DNA of 64,000 bases. It comes from Berberis thunbergii (lineage: Eukaryota; Streptophyta; Magnoliopsida; Ranunculales; Berberidaceae). The notes under the pieces are model-generated. The model saw nothing but the letters and a program-made list of their open reading frames with translations, was not told the DNA's origin and searched no databases. Numbering within the stretch: position 1 is the first letter of the stretch; the number at the start of each line of letters is the position of its first letter. Where the stretch lies: the NCBI GenBank assembly GCA_003290165.1, contig QNQO01005797.1, positions 1 to 64,000 on the forward strand, given 5' to 3'. Of the stretch, positions 32,430 to 44,337 are shown piece after piece. The position numbers and the translations under genes were made by a program.

Positions 32430-33531
32430 AGGCCACATGATGGCCGAATCCGACCAAAGTTTAATAAGCTCGTAAAGACTTATGACGACAACTTCTAGTC
32501 CGCTCTAACGCCTAGTTCGCCAAGAGCGGACGACGATGGCTTAGAAAGTGGGAGTTTAGTCAGAGCTCATGGAGCCTGATCAAGATGGCTTGCTAGGAAT
32601 CATTGTCCAACTATAGATGATGGTGGCTGAATCTGACCAAAGTTTAGTCAGCTTGTAAATACTGATGACGATAACTTCTGGTCCGCTCTAACAACTAGTC
32701 CGCTAAGAGCCGATGACAATGGCTTAGAAAGTGGAAGTCTAGTCAGAGCTCATAGAACTTGATCAAGATGGCTTGCCATGGATCATTGTCCAACTATAAA
32801 CGATAATGGTCAAATATGACCAAAGTTTAGTCAACTCATAAAGACTGATGACGACAACTTCTGGTATGCTCTAATGCCTAGTCCACCAAGAGTAGATGAC
32901 GATGGCTTATAAAAAGTGAGAGTCTAGCCAGAGCTCATGGAGCTTGATCAAAATGGTTTGCCAGGGATCATTGTCCAACTACAGATGATGGTGGTCGAAC
33001 TTGACCAAAGTTTAGTCTGTGATGACTGGTGACGATAACTTCTGGTCCGCTCTAAGACATAGTTCGCCACGCGTGGATGAAAATGGCTTAGAAAATGGGA
33101 GTCTAGTCAGAGCTAACGGATCCTGATCAAAATGGCTTGCCATAGATCATTGTCCAACTATAGACAATGGTCGTTGAACCCGACCAAGGTTTAGTCAGCT
33201 ACAACTGACGACGATAACTTCTAGCTTGCTCTAAGACGTAGTCTACCACGCGGTGATGAAAATGGCTTAGAAAGTGGGAGTCAGTCAGAACTCGCAACAA
33301 CTGATCAAAATGACTTGTTAGGATCATTGTCCAACTATAGACAATGGTCACCGAACCCGGCCAAGGTTTAGTCAGTTACGATTAATGATGATAACTTCGG
33401 GTCCACTCTAAGACGTAGTCCACCGAGAGCGAATGAAGATGGCTTAGAAATTAGGAGTCTAGTCAGCGCTCATGACGCCCGATCAAGATGACTTACTAGG
33501 GATTATTGTCCAATCATAGACAATGGTCATC
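32430..33531 (+). repeat. 180-bp tandem repeat array of Tat element II, left part
   Basis: About six degenerate units. The recurring ATGGCTTAGAAAGTGGGAGT core occurs near 32535, 32719, 32901, 33082, 33261 and 33439, a period of 178-184 bp. Each unit also carries GATCATTGTCCAACTA and GACCAAAGTTTAGTCAG. Tandem arrays between pol and the 3' LTR are known in Tat/Ogre elements. The array is the target of the CACTA insertion. Confidence 0.8.
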
Positions 33532-33534
33532 ATA

Positions 33535-34100
33535 CACTACACCAAAAATACCCATCAGCAACGGTTTGGGACCGTGGGGGTAACCATTTGTTACGGCTTA
33601 GAGCCGTGTGCAGTAGAGGCATCGCGAAATCATCATTGACGGCTTAAAACCATGGCAACACATATTAGCAACGGTTTTATGCTCGAGGACGGTTGATGCT
33701 TTAGCCACGGTTCTAAGCCGTTGCCATAAATTTAGCCACGGTTTTAAGCCGTGGCAAGTATTGGCCATGGTTTACAGCCGTTGCCACAATGTTAGCCACG
33801 GTTTTAAGCTATGGCAAGTACTGGACACGGTTTGCAACCGTTGCAACAATTTTAGCCATGCTGGTAAGCCGTGGCAAGTTATGGCCACGGGTTTCAGCCG
33901 TTGCAAATGATGGCCACGGTTGTAAGCCGTGGCAAGAATAACGTACCACGGTTTTAAGCCGTGGCAATCTTATATTACCACGGTTTTAAGCCGTGGCCAT
34001 TCAAAACAAAATTCAAAAAAAAAATATCTGGTTTGTTGCAAGGATTTGAAACCGTTGCAAAATAATATAATACAAAAAAAAATTAATTTTTTTTTGTTAA
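33535..34100. repeat. CACTA left terminus with subterminal palindrome array
   Basis: Starts CACTACACCAAAAATACC. About 15 imperfect copies of a 21-22-bp palindrome, GCCACGG + TTTTAA + GCCGTGGC, follow to 34060, then an A/T-rich stretch. Subterminal repeats of CACTA elements are the binding sites of the TNPA protein. The array closely matches 47451-47970. Confidence 0.85.
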
Positions 34101-35326
34101 ACCTCCAGTGGGGAGGGGCAACTATGGGATGCCAGACCTTTATTACTTATCCAAAAAGTTGATTTACAATCAAAACGGGGGTACATTACCACTTTACCCG
34201 TATAAAAACCTAACAAAAATGGACAAAAAACCTTGCCCAATCTAAAATACCTCAACCCTAGCCACAAGCTGGCTAACAAGACTTGAAGACTAAAAGCCCA
34301 CTAACAATCACTTAAAACAAGCACATAAGCATAAAAAAGTAACAAAAATAAAAACAGAGTTAGCAACTCTATTGTGGAGTTAGTGCACCACCCTGCTCAA
34401 TCCGCAACCTCGCTCCTACTGCACCAACCAGCACTCGCATTCCCACACCAAGCAGCACACCACACCCTGCAGTACCCAGGCAGCATGTACACGTCTGGCT
34501 GCATCTTGCCTCGCAGCAGATCCGTCAGCAACAGTGCCTAGAACCATTCATGCCACCTGCAAAAAGAACAATTTAGTAGAGTGGACTTCAGAAGCATAAA
34601 TCAACAGATTGGTGTAAAATATGGACGGTTTAGAATGGTTCTACAATTATATGAATGACAACAGTAATGGATTGAAATCACTTGCTATCATATCATATGA
34701 ATTGACATTAGCAAACTAAAAAGATACGAATGGATGAAGTTAGTCCTGCTTTGAGGAAATAAAATGTATTAAATTACTCTTGCTTAATACATTTTGCTTT
34801 GAGGAATTATTGGGACACAAGCATAGAAAGGAAAGGAAAGAAAAGGACAAAAAAAACAATAATCAATGAGAAAGTAACCTTGTGACTGCAAATAAAATCA
34901 TTGAATTTCTTCAAAGATAGAAAATGTAAAACGACGGAGTGGATTATACAAAGAGGGTATAGAAGAGAATGACAATGATTTCGATTTCAAAAAACCAAAC
35001 TGGTCTTTATATATACCTAACATCTACAAGTCCTTGCCAAACATCCAGATGTGTCCTACATTGTCATTTTATCAAACATAAAAAACACATAACCAAACTC
35101 GCAAAACCAATCAAAAAAGCACAACAAACATCGCAATCCAAAGTCAATACTCACTTCACCCCAATAACATTCAGTGATATTAGTCAAAGCAAGAATATTC
35201 CATAAAGAAGAATCAAAACATGCAAAGACACAAATATTGTAGTATAAAAACAAATAAATTACACAAGCACAAAGATGCAAATCTTACACACAGAAGAGAA
35301 CTCTATAAAAATTCAAGGAAGCTAAC
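34101..35326. other. CACTA interior, unassigned
   Basis: 34380-34560 is a GC-rich, CA-repetitive patch resembling 52830-53000 in style. The rest is AT-rich. No exon could be assigned. The part from about 35200 is homologous to 43920-44025, the intron flank of the RNR1 exon copy. Confidence 0.35.
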
Positions 35327-35413
35327 CTCTGCTAGCTTGTCAAAATCAAAATAACGATTTCTGGAACCCCTGCTTCCAACAAGCTTAGATGGCTGAGATT
35401 CAGTTGGAACATC
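35327..35413 (-). pseudogene. RNR1: Captured RNR1 exon, copy 1
   Basis: An 87-bp exon bounded by AG and GT reads DVPTESQPSKLVGSRGSRNR then YFDFDKLAE. This is a conserved segment of the large (R1) subunit of ribonucleotide reductase, the enzyme that makes dNTPs. A second copy lies at 44026-44112. Here the splice donor is intact (GAG|GTTAGC). Flanking intron sequence is also duplicated, so a segment of at least 240 bp was copied within the element. Confidence 0.75.
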
Positions 35414-35784
35414 CTGCAACAGAAAAAATTGGACAAGTTGTAAACAAAGCATTAAACAGTGTGGTCACCTTCACCATGATCACTAACAATTCATTCCATT
35501 TTCAGTGCAGGGATATGATTTCAGATTGCAATAAACAATAAGTTAGTTTTTTTAATTGAATGAAGAAACACTTTCAATCAAAATGTCAATCCATTTACTA
35601 AATCAGACTGCAAATGAAATCAGACATTGATAACTGATAAACATTAAGTTCTTTTTATCTCTGCTATCAACAAAAATAGTAGTATAAGTAGCAGTAAAAT
35701 GGTGTCTGAAGGGGCCTTGAATGGAATCAAAATCCTATCTGTAAAAGGTAAAATACATAAATAAATAAACAAACCGGTTTTCAC

Positions 35785-35868
35785 CTCAGCAAATGAAAAG
35801 ACATCAATACTCTTTCTGTATGCTTCTCGATGATAAACCTCAGACGCCATGTAGTCATCTGCCAAATG
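35785..35868 (-). pseudogene. Captured protein kinase exon
   Basis: An 84-bp exon with AG and GT borders reads DYMASEVYHREAYRKSIDVF then SFAE. It matches kinase subdomains VIII-IX (YMAPEVY...Y..SVDVFSFA) of plant integrin-linked/VIK-type Raf-like kinases. The APE Pro is changed to Ser. Only one exon is recognisable. The family call is from a short segment; the kinase origin itself is fairly safe. Confidence 0.6.
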
Positions 35869-36234
35869 AGAAACATCAAAAAAAGACTTCCATGAGTTCC
35901 TACCATATCTTTGTTGTAGAAGAAATGTTATATAGGTACATAGCAACATCATAACAAAACAATAGAAAAGAAAGATTGTAACATTACAGTCAACTCAGAA
36001 CCAGATAGACTCCTACAACAGACTCATGAAAAACAACAAAGAAAACTATCTAACTAAAAACAAATACCAGTACACACCACACTAACTTCTACACAGAAAA
36101 CTATCAGGCATAGAGACTGGTCACCTAAAACAAAAGAAAAGATAAACAAAAATAAAATTCGCTGAGAAAAGTTCTACCTTTATCTAGAAATAGGGTAGGA
36201 AGGTGTAACTCACTTTATCTCCACGTCTGAAGTT

Positions 36235-36779
36235 TTAAAGTTTTACTTTTCTATTGAAAATCCAGCTGAATGGCACGGTGGATGCTTCCTTGGCCCTTGT
36301 TTGAGCTCTCTCTTCCAGCCTCCTGATCCTGGCAGCCAAACCACATACATAGTCATGAGCCTTATGACCCTCGCCAGAGAGACCTGTTAACTGTTCCACA
36401 ATATTCCATCTCCCAACCAAAAATTTCACGATATCAACATAGTCCTTGGCAGTGTAGACCTCCCGAGCCTTTGAGCCACAACTGAAAAGTTCTCAAAGAG
36501 GTTGTCATTGCGGCCATCATACATCAAGTGTTCTGGCATCAAAATCTTCTTCCTCATCATATATGCAAATGCTAAGATAGAGCCATCCGGATCAATCTCA
36601 AGAAGCTTTTTCGACTATCTTGGTGTAGGCAGTCTCATGACGCTTCTCATCTGCAGCAATTGTCCTGCATATCTGCGCTAGTTTGAAGTCCCCATGCTCC
36701 TTTGCATGCCTTGCGGTATTCCCATGGGAAATGAAGGTTGCCCTCTCTTGGAATGAGGTGTAGATGAATCCAAGGCATC
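36235..36779 (-). pseudogene. Captured stearoyl-ACP desaturase 3' exon
   Basis: The 545-bp terminal exon starts after an AG acceptor with [20 protein letters not shown]. It continues with [51 protein letters not shown] and [20 protein letters not shown], and ends [17 protein letters not shown] plus TAA (36235-36237). This is the C-terminal half of plastid acyl-ACP desaturase, including the DEKRHE di-iron ligand motif. Frameshifts occur near 36613 (extra A after GTCG) and near 36460. The gene piece is therefore dead although the final 64 codons are open. Confidence 0.88.
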
Positions 36780-37060
36780 CTGTAAAATATCAAAAGCAAG
36801 CCAAAGAATGGTAGCTGTCAGATGCAAATTAATAGAGAAAATTAACAAGAATTATAGGAACACAAAAGTTATTTCTTGTTTATATTATTGAATCAATGAT
36901 CTCTATTACATTTTAGTCCAAAGAATTAGAAATCAAAACGGAAGTGCAGCCTATTACATTTTTTGTTTATTTTGTGCTATATAAAATTAAATAACCCAAC
37001 ATCTTTATTCAAGGAAGTTTATACAAACCAAATCCTCGTGCATCTTAGGGTTTGGTCCTC

Positions 37061-38625
37061 TTATTTACGTAGTCTTGCTTGTTCGTTTTGAAGTGGGTCA
37101 GTGCAAAACTGCTGAGGGATCCTGGAGGTTGCAGAAACTGTTGGAAGTTGTTGACTGGATTCTGCATTAATGCTCACGCCTCTAGCATTGGACAGACGAG
37201 TCCCAGCTCCACTAACAAACATGTCTGTTGGCGGGTGCAGTTGTAACTGCGCCTCAGGTTGTGAAATAGAGTGATTCAATAACAAATTTTGTGCCAGAGC
37301 CGGTAAATGTGATACATCTTCTATAAATTGGGTTGATGTACGCCTCAATCGATCTTCAGGTGGTGGTTGAGTTTGAACCTCAGACAGCTGGAGAGAAGGT
37401 TGAGGTTGCTCAACAATGGGAGTCTGATCACATAAGATTAGTTAGATACAGTTAGTTAAAATATGATCTTACTGTATAACTAACACATAACCATAGATTC
37501 ACAACCATAAATAGGTACTTCAAATTGATTAAGGAAAAAACAACATCATCAAACGTTGATGAAGCAACAGGACACCGGAATGACTGAAGATCATGAACCT
37601 GACAATAGGACATCTGGAATCTGGACATGCATAAATATGTGTAGATGCCCAAGATGTGGAAGTTGGTCAAAGAAGAGAGGCACATAAACAATCACCTAAA
37701 ATCTTATTATTGCAAGTCCGGTGTACATGCAGGGATTGTGCCCCGCCACTAAAACCCTATTGAATCTTGAAATTATATATTTGAGCCACTGAAAATTTCT
37801 AGTGATTGAACAGATTTGACAAACTATCACATAGTGAATTTATCAAAACATGCTAGTTGACATGCATAAAACTTAATGACAAGACGGTGAGTGGTTTAAA
37901 CGGAAATAAGGCGTGCCTGGCTCAATAAAACCTGAGAATCCTGAACAGGAGCAATATGCTGCTGAACAAGTGGTGGGTCTAACTGAGTTTGCAAAGGAGA
38001 GACCCCATTATCATTACCTACCCTAGCATTATGCTCATCATTCACTTCACCAAAGGACTTGGCAACAGATTGTGGCTCCTTGCAAACATAAAATGAACAT
38101 TCAGGGATGAAGTTTCAAAAGGTTCAGTTTACAAACATGATATCAGTAAAAATCTATACCAGACAAATTCAAAACTTTATAGATATATTGTACCTGAAGT
38201 GATGAAGCCAGACAATCTTGGGGTAGCTGAGCTAATGGTGAATCTATTTGAAGTTGCACCGAGGAATATAAGCCCTCACTTTCTAAACGATCTACACTAG
38301 TAGTGATTGGATTTACTTGGCTAGACTATATGGTAAGAGGCTGTGATTAAGGGCAAATGTCAAATGAACAGTTAAGAAAAGAAATTTCAGTAGAAGTCAT
38401 GAGATATATAAACCAATAATAGAATGGGGACCAGTTTCAACAGAAATAAGGTGTGTACCTGGGCCAAAGAAACTTGAGAGTCCCGATCGAACAGGTGCAA
38501 TATACTGCTTAACAAATGCCTGGTCTCTCCGACTTTGCGCAGCTGATGGTGAGCCACCATCATCATACGCTAGCCTAGTATTATTTTGAACGTCCACTTC
38601 ATCAGAGGGACTAGGTTGCTCTGTA
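37061..38625 (-). pseudogene. Captured MOM1-like fragment
   Basis: Minus-strand blocks, several bounded by splice-like sites, contain SISQPEAQLQLHPPTDMFVS, GTRLSNARGVSI, DPLQNEQARLRK (37061-37348), then LDPPLVQQHIAPVQDSQ (about 37950), SSVQLQIDSPLAQLPQD (about 38210) and NNTRLAYDDGG with a repeat of the QQ-IAPV motif (38397-38597). The composition and QNE(Q/L)(A/E)R(I/L)RK block match the C-terminal, Gln/Pro-rich part of plant MOM1-like silencing proteins. The call rests on remembered family patterns without an alignment. Confidence 0.5.
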
Positions 38626-38949
38626 TTGGAAGGTTTTTACAAATATAGACAAAGCAAACCATTCCAAGGACTAACCCATGCTATAATTATCAGCACTGCA
38701 ACTATACATACATCACCTTATTAGCCAAACTTAAAGACTGTCCCTTGTTTTTACTCAACTTCCACAAGCCATGCACTCTTCCTGGTTCTCCAAGGAACAA
38801 ACAACTTGTGCCATCTTTGCACCATCATCAGCCACTAATGGCTTAGTCTTATCCTACATCACCCATAAAAAGGCAACTAGGTGTTAATAACAAGAAGCAT
38901 AGTATAGGAAAAGATATTGTTTAACAATCTTACAGCTGCAATAACAAAC

Positions 38950-39821
38950 TGTTGGAAATATGGCTTTTTAAATACAAGAAAATGGGTGTTTAACAGGTTT
39001 CGATCACTGGATCTCTCTATATAATATTAGTCCCATATCTTCTATACAACTCTTTGTGGTAGAGTTTATAAGGAGATTGTTAGGACTTCGGCTTGGACCC
39101 CTTGGGGTACCACACTTTTGTGAGGAGGGGAGAGATAGACTCTCGCGCCTGCCGCCGTCGCCGTCTGTCTGGGTCGTTAAGAGAGCAACCCATTCTTTTT
39201 GCTACAAATTTATTTCATTAAATAAATTTTGAATCTCTAAAGAGGGAATGAATCTAGACAGAATTTCCGATTGCCATGTTTTCCACATTTTTCTTAAATG
39301 CGATTATGTTTAGATTTTTCACACTACGTATCCAGACGTGTTTTCTTAAAGCCAACGTTTTCCACGTTTTATTTATTAATTGCGTTATTTACGAATGTAT
39401 CTAGTTGCGTTTTCATTTTTCAACGAATGTCACTTTTCACTATAAATATAACACAAAACTCATAATTTTGATGATATCAAAAAAAAAAAAAACACACACG
39501 ATTTTCTTGCAAACAAAAATATTTCGTTTTGCAAAGAAGTGATTTTTAGTCTTGCAATTTATATTGTATTGGTGTTTCCGAGCATACAAGAGTTTAAGGG
39601 TGATAGTATTTCATTCATCAACTGTGCAATTGTTGAACGAGACAGAGAAGATTCTGGGCTGTTTTATCCTGGGGACGACGAGGGCTAATACACTACTTGC
39701 ACGATTTTGGGCAGAGCCACGAAACGTCTTAAAGAGAGTGACCTAGTCCGTGACTCAACCCAAGAATAATTGGTACCTTCGTTCCTATATTTTAATTTCA
39801 ATATTTACAACAGTTACAACA
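38950..39821 (+). repeat. Copia 5' LTR
   Basis: 872 bp, TGTTGGAAATATGG...GTTACAACA. Ends are fixed by comparison with the 3' LTR and the CAAAC duplication. Confidence 0.92.
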
Positions 39822-41529
39822 ATTTTAAGACGTTTTATTTCTGCCATGACTAAGATTGAAATATAACTTACGGAAATAAAGAAAGGACATGGAACAAGTA
39901 ATGAAAATAATGATTAGGTTGTAGGGAGGTCTTGGTTTCATTCATTACTTGAAAGTATGTGATTATTTAATACTATTGGGTTTGTGAGAATAACTTTTAT
40001 AGCTAGGTTGTTGTTTTTATATGTTTGTCAATTTAATTTTGGAACCCATTAGCCTAATTAAACAAACTTTGTTCCAAGGATTGGAGTTTAGTTTTGTTTG
40101 TTTTTTGTATCTTTGTTACCTTGTGTGGTAGTTCTTATTGTGAAATTGGGTTGGGAGCAATTTTCTCAATTTATTCATTCTATCAATTGGTTATGGTAGA
40201 ATCTATGCTAGGACACAACCCCATGGTAACATTTGGAAAGCTTGGAAAGAGGGTCATATTTAAAGATCCACATGATTTAGAGTTTTACAACTACGAGCTT
40301 TACAATTTCAGATATCGTTATCTATAATGGTGGTTTCCATGTTGTGTACTTTTAAAGATATCTTTATCTATATGGTGGCTTTACAACCATATTGTGAAAT
40401 CATATAAGTTATCATTATGATTAACGTAATTAGGGATTGGCATACATGTACACTTGTTGACAAAGGAAAATTTTAGTCTAAACTCTAAACCCATGGAGGA
40501 CTAAAAAGAGGAGATTGTATATGAGTAGAACACCTTTTTGTAATTTCAAACATTGGATAAATGTTTTTCATCCTTCTGTATGTGGTGCTGAAATCAAGAG
40601 AATTCACACATGAGGGTTTATCACTAAACTCTAATGGATTTTAGAGATTTTTCCTTCAGCAGTGGCAGCCCACTTGCACCTAAAAGCATACCCAATGAAT
40701 GTTTTTAGGATTGAAGGGCCACCCACATCTACTTTGAGACATTTTCATATCTTCTTCAATTAGTATTCAATGTTTTACTATTTGGTAGAGGACATGAATT
40801 CTTATGGAAATGATGTGTTCTCATGATGATGATGTTGGTAGATCTAATCATTTTTGAAGATGACAATCTAAGAACAATTCAAGCTATTGCTTGGTTTTGC
40901 AATGGAATCTTTACCATCTAAGTATGCAACTAAATTTAGCTTGGTGATTATATCAAAGTTTGAAAAGATTCAGAAGCTGATTTAAGGTAGGGTTTCTAAT
41001 GATATTTCTTTTTAGTTGATCCATGAACTTAAAAGAAAAATGAGAATAGCTAGGTGAATACATTGGGTATTTTATTCGATATTCTCATTGTGTGGGTCCT
41101 TAGCAGTTGAATGCACGGTCTGCTTCAGCTAGCAAAAGAACCGTCACTTAATATGCATTAAAAAATGGTTAAACCCGTTTATGACAATAGTTAGAGGGAC
41201 CAAAGTTCAAAAGTTCCTTAACGGATAGCACACGTATATTTTTAACTTTACATATGCTAAAAATAATTTTGTGGATCCTGATTTTTAGTGAGAAGAATTT
41301 TTTGTGTTTCTCAAGGAATTATTTATGGAAAGATAAATTTCATTTATTTTCAAGGTATAGTGGGGGTTATTTCGAGGAATAGTGGGGGTACATCCTCAAA
41401 TAACGTGCCTATGATAAGGATGAATGAATCTAATAAAGTCACATAATCTGAGCCTAGGAGAAGTAAACGAAAACGACATTCTTAACACCTTGGCCTCGAT
41501 TATTATGTCTTTTCAGTCGAGGAGGATTC
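39822..41529 (+). other. Copia internal region without recognisable protein
   Basis: Plus-strand AT-rich sequence with short frames (for example 40094-40327) that carry no copia motifs. It probably derives from gag/pol, but decay or replacement has removed the signal. Confidence 0.4.
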
Positions 41530-42125
41530 CCTTAGCTTTTAAGAAGCCTTATCCTCTATAGATGCAATTGAAAAGGTCGTGAGGTACCTTAAGAGGACTA
41601 AGAACCTCGAACTACATAATCAGAAGTTTCCCGCTGTCCTTGAAGGATATAGTGATGCTGATTGGAGCATCCTTTCAGATGACTCCAAAGCCACCAGTGG
41701 CTATATTTTCAATATAGCTGGTGGAGCCGTTTCTTGAAAATCGAAGAAACAAACCATTCTGGCATAGTCCACGATGGAGTCAGAGATGATAGCATTAGCC
41801 ACGGCTAGTGAAAAAGTAGGTTGAATAAGAAACTTGCTAGCAAAGATCCCCTTATGGGAAAAACCGATTTCGGCTGTCTTGATCCTTGCGATAGTACGCG
41901 GCTATTGCAAAAATACAGAACTGTTATTATAACGGCAAGAGACGACAAATACGTCGTAAGCACAGTACAGTTAGATAGTTTCTATCTAGTGGTGCTGTGA
42001 GAGTGGATCATGTACGGACTGATGCGAACTTGGCTGATCCTTTGACGAAAGGATTAGCTAGAGAGAAGGTTTTTGAAAACCTCGAAAGAAATGGGACTAA
42101 TGCCCTTAGATTGATGAGTTATTCA
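41530..42125 (+). pseudogene. Copia RNase H and pol C-terminus
   Basis: Broken plus frames read AIEKVVRYLKRTKNLELHNQ, GYSDADWSILSDDSKATSGY, IFNIAGGAVS then a stop, and later RVDHVRTDANLADPLTKGLA. This is the typical RNase H tail of copia pol (GYSDADW, ADPLTKGL). A stop replaces the Trp/Cys after GGAVS. Confidence 0.8.
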
Positions 42126-42655
42126 TGACGGTAACACAACCTATAGACTGGAGATCCCAAGAAATAGGTTCAATGGGTAATAACAAGTCGTGAATGATAT
42201 GATGTGAATCATGCTGACAAAAATAATAATCTCATTCCTAGATTCCAGCATGAATTCCTAAAGCGATAGTAAGATGAGTTAAAAACTCTTAATGAGGTCT
42301 ATACTCTATGTGGAGTGGAGTACCTAGCTACAAGAGTACTCTTGATAGACTCACCTAAGTGATTGTGGAAGTTTGGCCGCTTCTTATGGAATTTGTGGGC
42401 AAAATTTCTAGAGTTTTCACTATACTGGGATATACGTCCATGGCCGTAACGCACGGGCTTTTTAGACTTCACCCTGGTAAGGTTGTGAGTGTAATGTTTG
42501 TTAGAAATAGAGTTCAAAACTACGAGTTACTCTAGTATAATCTAAAGCATGAACACTACGCAAGTGTTCTAGTCGAAAGACACTTTTGTTTATGCACAAT
42601 CTTATATTTTTTAGATTGCTAGATGAAAATTGTTTTAAAAATTCAAGTGGGGGAT

Positions 42656-43526
42656 TGTTGGAAATATGGTTTTTTAAATAAAAGAAAATGGGTGTTTAAC
42701 AGGTTCCGATCACTGGATCTCTCTCTCTAATATTAGTCCGATATCTACTATACAACTCTTTGTGGTAGAGTTTATAAGAAGATTGTTAGGACTTGGGCTT
42801 GGACCCCTTGGGGTACCACACTTTTGTGAGGAGGGGAGAGATAGACACTCGCCCCCGCCGCCACCGTCCGTCCGGGTCGGGTCGGGTCGTTAAGAGAACA
42901 ACCCATTCTTTTTGCTACAAATTTATTTTCATTAAATAATTTTGAATCTCTAAAGAGGGAATGAATCTTGACAGAATTTCCGATTGCCATGTTTTCCACA
43001 TTTTCTTAAATGCATTTACATTTAGATTTTCCACACTACGTATCCAGACGGGTTTTCTTAAAGCCAGCATTTTCCACGTTTTATTTATTAATTGCATTAT
43101 TTATGAATGTATCTAGCTGCGTTTTCATTTTTCAACGAATGTCACTTCTCACTATAAATATAACATAAAAATCATAGTTTTGATGATATAAAAAAAAACA
43201 CACGGTTTTCGTGCAAACAAAAATATATCTCGTTTTGCAAAGAAGTGATTTTTAGTCTTGCAATTTATATTGTATTGGTGTTTCCGAGCATACAAGAGTT
43301 TAAGGGTGATAGTATTCCGTTCATCAACTGTGCAATTGTTGAACGGGACAGAGAAGATTCTGGGCTGTTTTATCCTGGGGACGGCGGGGCTAATACACTG
43401 CTTGCACGGTTTTGGGCAGAGCCGCGAAACGTCTTAAAGAGAGCGACCTAGTTCGCGACTCAACCCAAGAATAATTGGTACCTTCGTTCCTATCTTTTAA
43501 TTTCAATCTTTACAGCAGTTACAACA
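42656..43526 (+). repeat. Copia 3' LTR
   Basis: 871 bp, same termini as the 5' LTR, preceded by the PPT AAGTGGGGGAT. Confidence 0.92.
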
Positions 43527-44337
43527 CAAACTGAAAAGTCAGGTTAATTAGTAAAACGTCGAGCATGGAGGTATCAACAGTGAACTTGATAGCATCAGCA
43601 GCAGCACGTGATCGCAGATAGTACATTCCAGTTTTCAGACCCTAGGCACATCCATTAAAACTCAGCATATTGCATGTACAAAAATAGAATTGATAATTAA
43701 CACCAAAAAATGAAAGAATCCAGCAACATTGTCAGACATATAAATTTTAGGGTCAAGACTAGGAAAAGAACTAATGAGATATCTCAAGCATCAACCCCAA
43801 AATATTCTATTCATGATGAATATGGGGAACCACTTGCATACAGGGAACATGCATCTTTTGAACAAACAATGCTACATCCTTATAACATTTGAAAGGGAAA
43901 AAAAGTAAAAACAATTCAAACATAATAGCGTGCACATAAAGTATAAAAACAAATAAATTACAAAAGCACATAGCCACAAATCCTACCCACATAAGACAAC
44001 TCTTAAAAAATTCAAGAGAACTAGCCTCTGCTAGCTTGTCAAAATCAAAATAACGATTTTTGGAACCCCTGCTTCCTACAAGCTTGGATGGCTGAGATTC
44101 AATTGTAACATCCTGCAACAGAAAAATTTGGGCACATTAAAGCACAAAGTAGAAATAATGCCTTGTATATTAAAAAAATGAATTTCACAATACTAATTGA
44201 TGAACCAAATTCACCTTTTCTCTCACGTATCAAGGAAGAGCAATAGATGCCAGATTACAAACAGCAGTTTCATTAGGACTTGTGTACTCAACAATCTCTG
44301 TACACAAGTTTGAGCACTTAATTGTCCCCAAATTTTG

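Larger units (their letters stand above)
38950..43526 (+). mobile_element. Copia LTR retrotransposon, internally deleted
   Basis: Both LTRs are present (38950-39821 and 42656-43526) and are flanked by the 5-bp duplication CAAAC (38945-38949 and 43527-43531). The internal 2.8 kb keeps only the RNase H end of pol and a PPT (AAGTGGGGGA before 42656). Gag, protease, integrase and most of RT are gone, and no clear PBS follows the 5' LTR. The LTRs differ by roughly 5 percent by eye, so insertion is not very recent. It sits in the last intron of the captured RNR1 piece. Confidence 0.92.
38755..44337 (-). pseudogene. RNR1: Captured RNR1 exons (ribonucleotide reductase large subunit), interrupted by copia
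   Basis: Four exons with splice borders: 44215-44337 ([34 protein letters not shown], then a stop where Arg is expected), 44026-44112 (copy 2 of the YFDFDKLAE exon; donor mutated to GC), 43558-43641 ([20 protein letters not shown]) and 38755-38853 (AKMAQVVCSLENQEECMACG, then Ser and stop). The last exon keeps the C-terminal CxxCGS redox tail that recharges the R1 active site. About 200 residues between the second and third exons are missing, so the piece was internally deleted. A 4.6-kb copia element lies in the last intron. It cannot make an active R1 subunit. Confidence 0.85.
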
